The position numbers and the translations under genes are program-made. Positions 63,359-64,000 of a stretch of 64,000 bases of DNA are shown one piece after another. The stretch comes from Chrysaora quinquecirrha. Taxonomy: Eukaryota > Cnidaria > Scyphozoa > Semaeostomeae > Pelagiidae. How positions within the stretch are numbered: the first letter of the stretch is position 1; every line of letters begins with the position of its first letter. Below the pieces are notes generated by a model. It was not told the DNA's origin and made no database searches. It saw only the letters and a program-made list of their open reading frames with translations. The stretch is from assembly GCA_014526335.1 (NCBI GenBank), contig JACTAT010000029.1, positions 5,618,460 through 5,682,459 on the forward strand. Reading direction: 5' to 3'.

Positions 63359-64000
63359 CTGCAAAGGAAAGTAAGATTACAGTAAAGAAGATCTTTATAA
63401 CAATTCATATTTACATGACCAAGGCGGATTATATCCAGAGGCGGAATTCAAATCTAGTTTCGGTGTTTAAGCTAATATTGCTAATACTTTGGTAAATTTT
63501 TATGGTCGGTACCATATTTTGTACCAGTCCGGGGCCCAAAACCAGTACCAGCAAATCTTAAGGTCGGTAGCGGTTGAGAATTCGTGGTAACGAGTTTGAG
63601 GCCCGAGGATGAGGTTAGAACTTGTCTTGTGTTGTGTTGCCTTAGCTACAATTCTGCTTGCTATCACGCTATACAGTTTACCGTATGGTGTTCGAAACAA
63701 ATGGATATAAATGGGATATGCAAGAGCACTGAATTGAAGGGCATTGGAGTATCGGCTAAGGTTGAAGGTGGAGGAACTTTCAAAGGCCCCCGAGTTTTAG
63801 AGACCGTAAGGAATCCCAAACTAACCTATTTAAGGTAACAGATAAGGTTACACTTAAATGTGTCTAACTAACTAGCTTGAATTAGCGATGGACAGTTTTT
63901 GAATTAGGCCGTTTTGAATAGTTGTGTTAAGAATCAATATTTTACATTTAGCCAAAAGTTTGATGCTTCAGAGGCCTTTAAGTGATATTCTGCTAAGAGC
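63359..64000. other. Right edge of window
   Basis: Intron of the exchanger gene if it continues rightwards, as its missing N-terminal half requires. I find no further exon here. GACCGGTAC / GGTACC phrases near 63505-63560 are short inverted repeats. Confidence 0.35.

Noticed and set aside
63439..63460. CAGAGGCGGA as the left end of another copy of the 54.8-kb transposon
   Set aside because: Only ten bases match and no right end lies within the window.

Overview
The window looks like nuclear DNA of an animal, most probably a cnidarian such as a stony coral. The base composition is AT-rich. Two genes are split into many short exons with GT-AG borders, some exons are intronless, and introns and spacers are packed with short DNA transposons, tRNA-derived SINEs and tandem repeats. 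There are no bacterial operons, Shine-Dalgarno sites or CRISPR arrays. The species is an inference from gene content: an animal cysteine synthase, a MORC2 orthologue and an NCL-type Na+/Ca2+ exchanger together suggest a cnidarian.

Layout. (1) 1140-2282 (+): a complete intronless cysteine synthase-like enzyme with a probable mitochondrial leader. (2) 2.3-10.7 kb: spacer with SINE copies, a broken retrotransposon protease-like ORF and one possible orphan exon. (3) 10,773-41,504 (-): a MORC2-type GHKL ATPase gene. I assembled 40 coding exons by hand. All phases agree and the sum is 996 residues plus stop, lacking only about 10 N-terminal residues in an exon I could not find. (4) 43,717-44,313 (+): a secreted PEBP-family protein, head to head with MORC2. 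(5) 45,592-63,358 (-): the 3' half (8 exons, 252 residues) of an NCL-like Na+/Ca2+ exchanger running off the right edge. (6) 53,614-54,711 (-): an intronless glycine N-acyltransferase-like GNAT gene nested on the same strand in a 7.7-kb intron of the exchanger gene.

Mobile DNA. The introns show dated-by-nesting transposition: one hAT-type element inside another, each with a perfect 8-bp target duplication; a Harbinger-type MITE inside a TA-flanked element inside a MITE-derived array; a SINE inside that same array; and a SINE that supplies the 3' splice-site context of a MORC2 exon. There is a tRNA-derived SINE family with at least nine copies, a second family with Pol III boxes including a ~235-bp inverted pair, twin ~410-bp fold-back elements in two introns of one gene, a ~198-bp satellite with an inverted unit, and an 81-bp tandem array whose period is a multiple of three.

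The genes do not form a pathway. Cysteine synthase acts in sulfur metabolism, MORC2 in chromatin compaction, PEBP outside the cell, the exchanger in membrane cation transport and the GNAT in acyl transfer. MORC proteins silence repeats in other animals, and this copy carries SINEs and DNA transposons in its own introns; any functional link is speculation.
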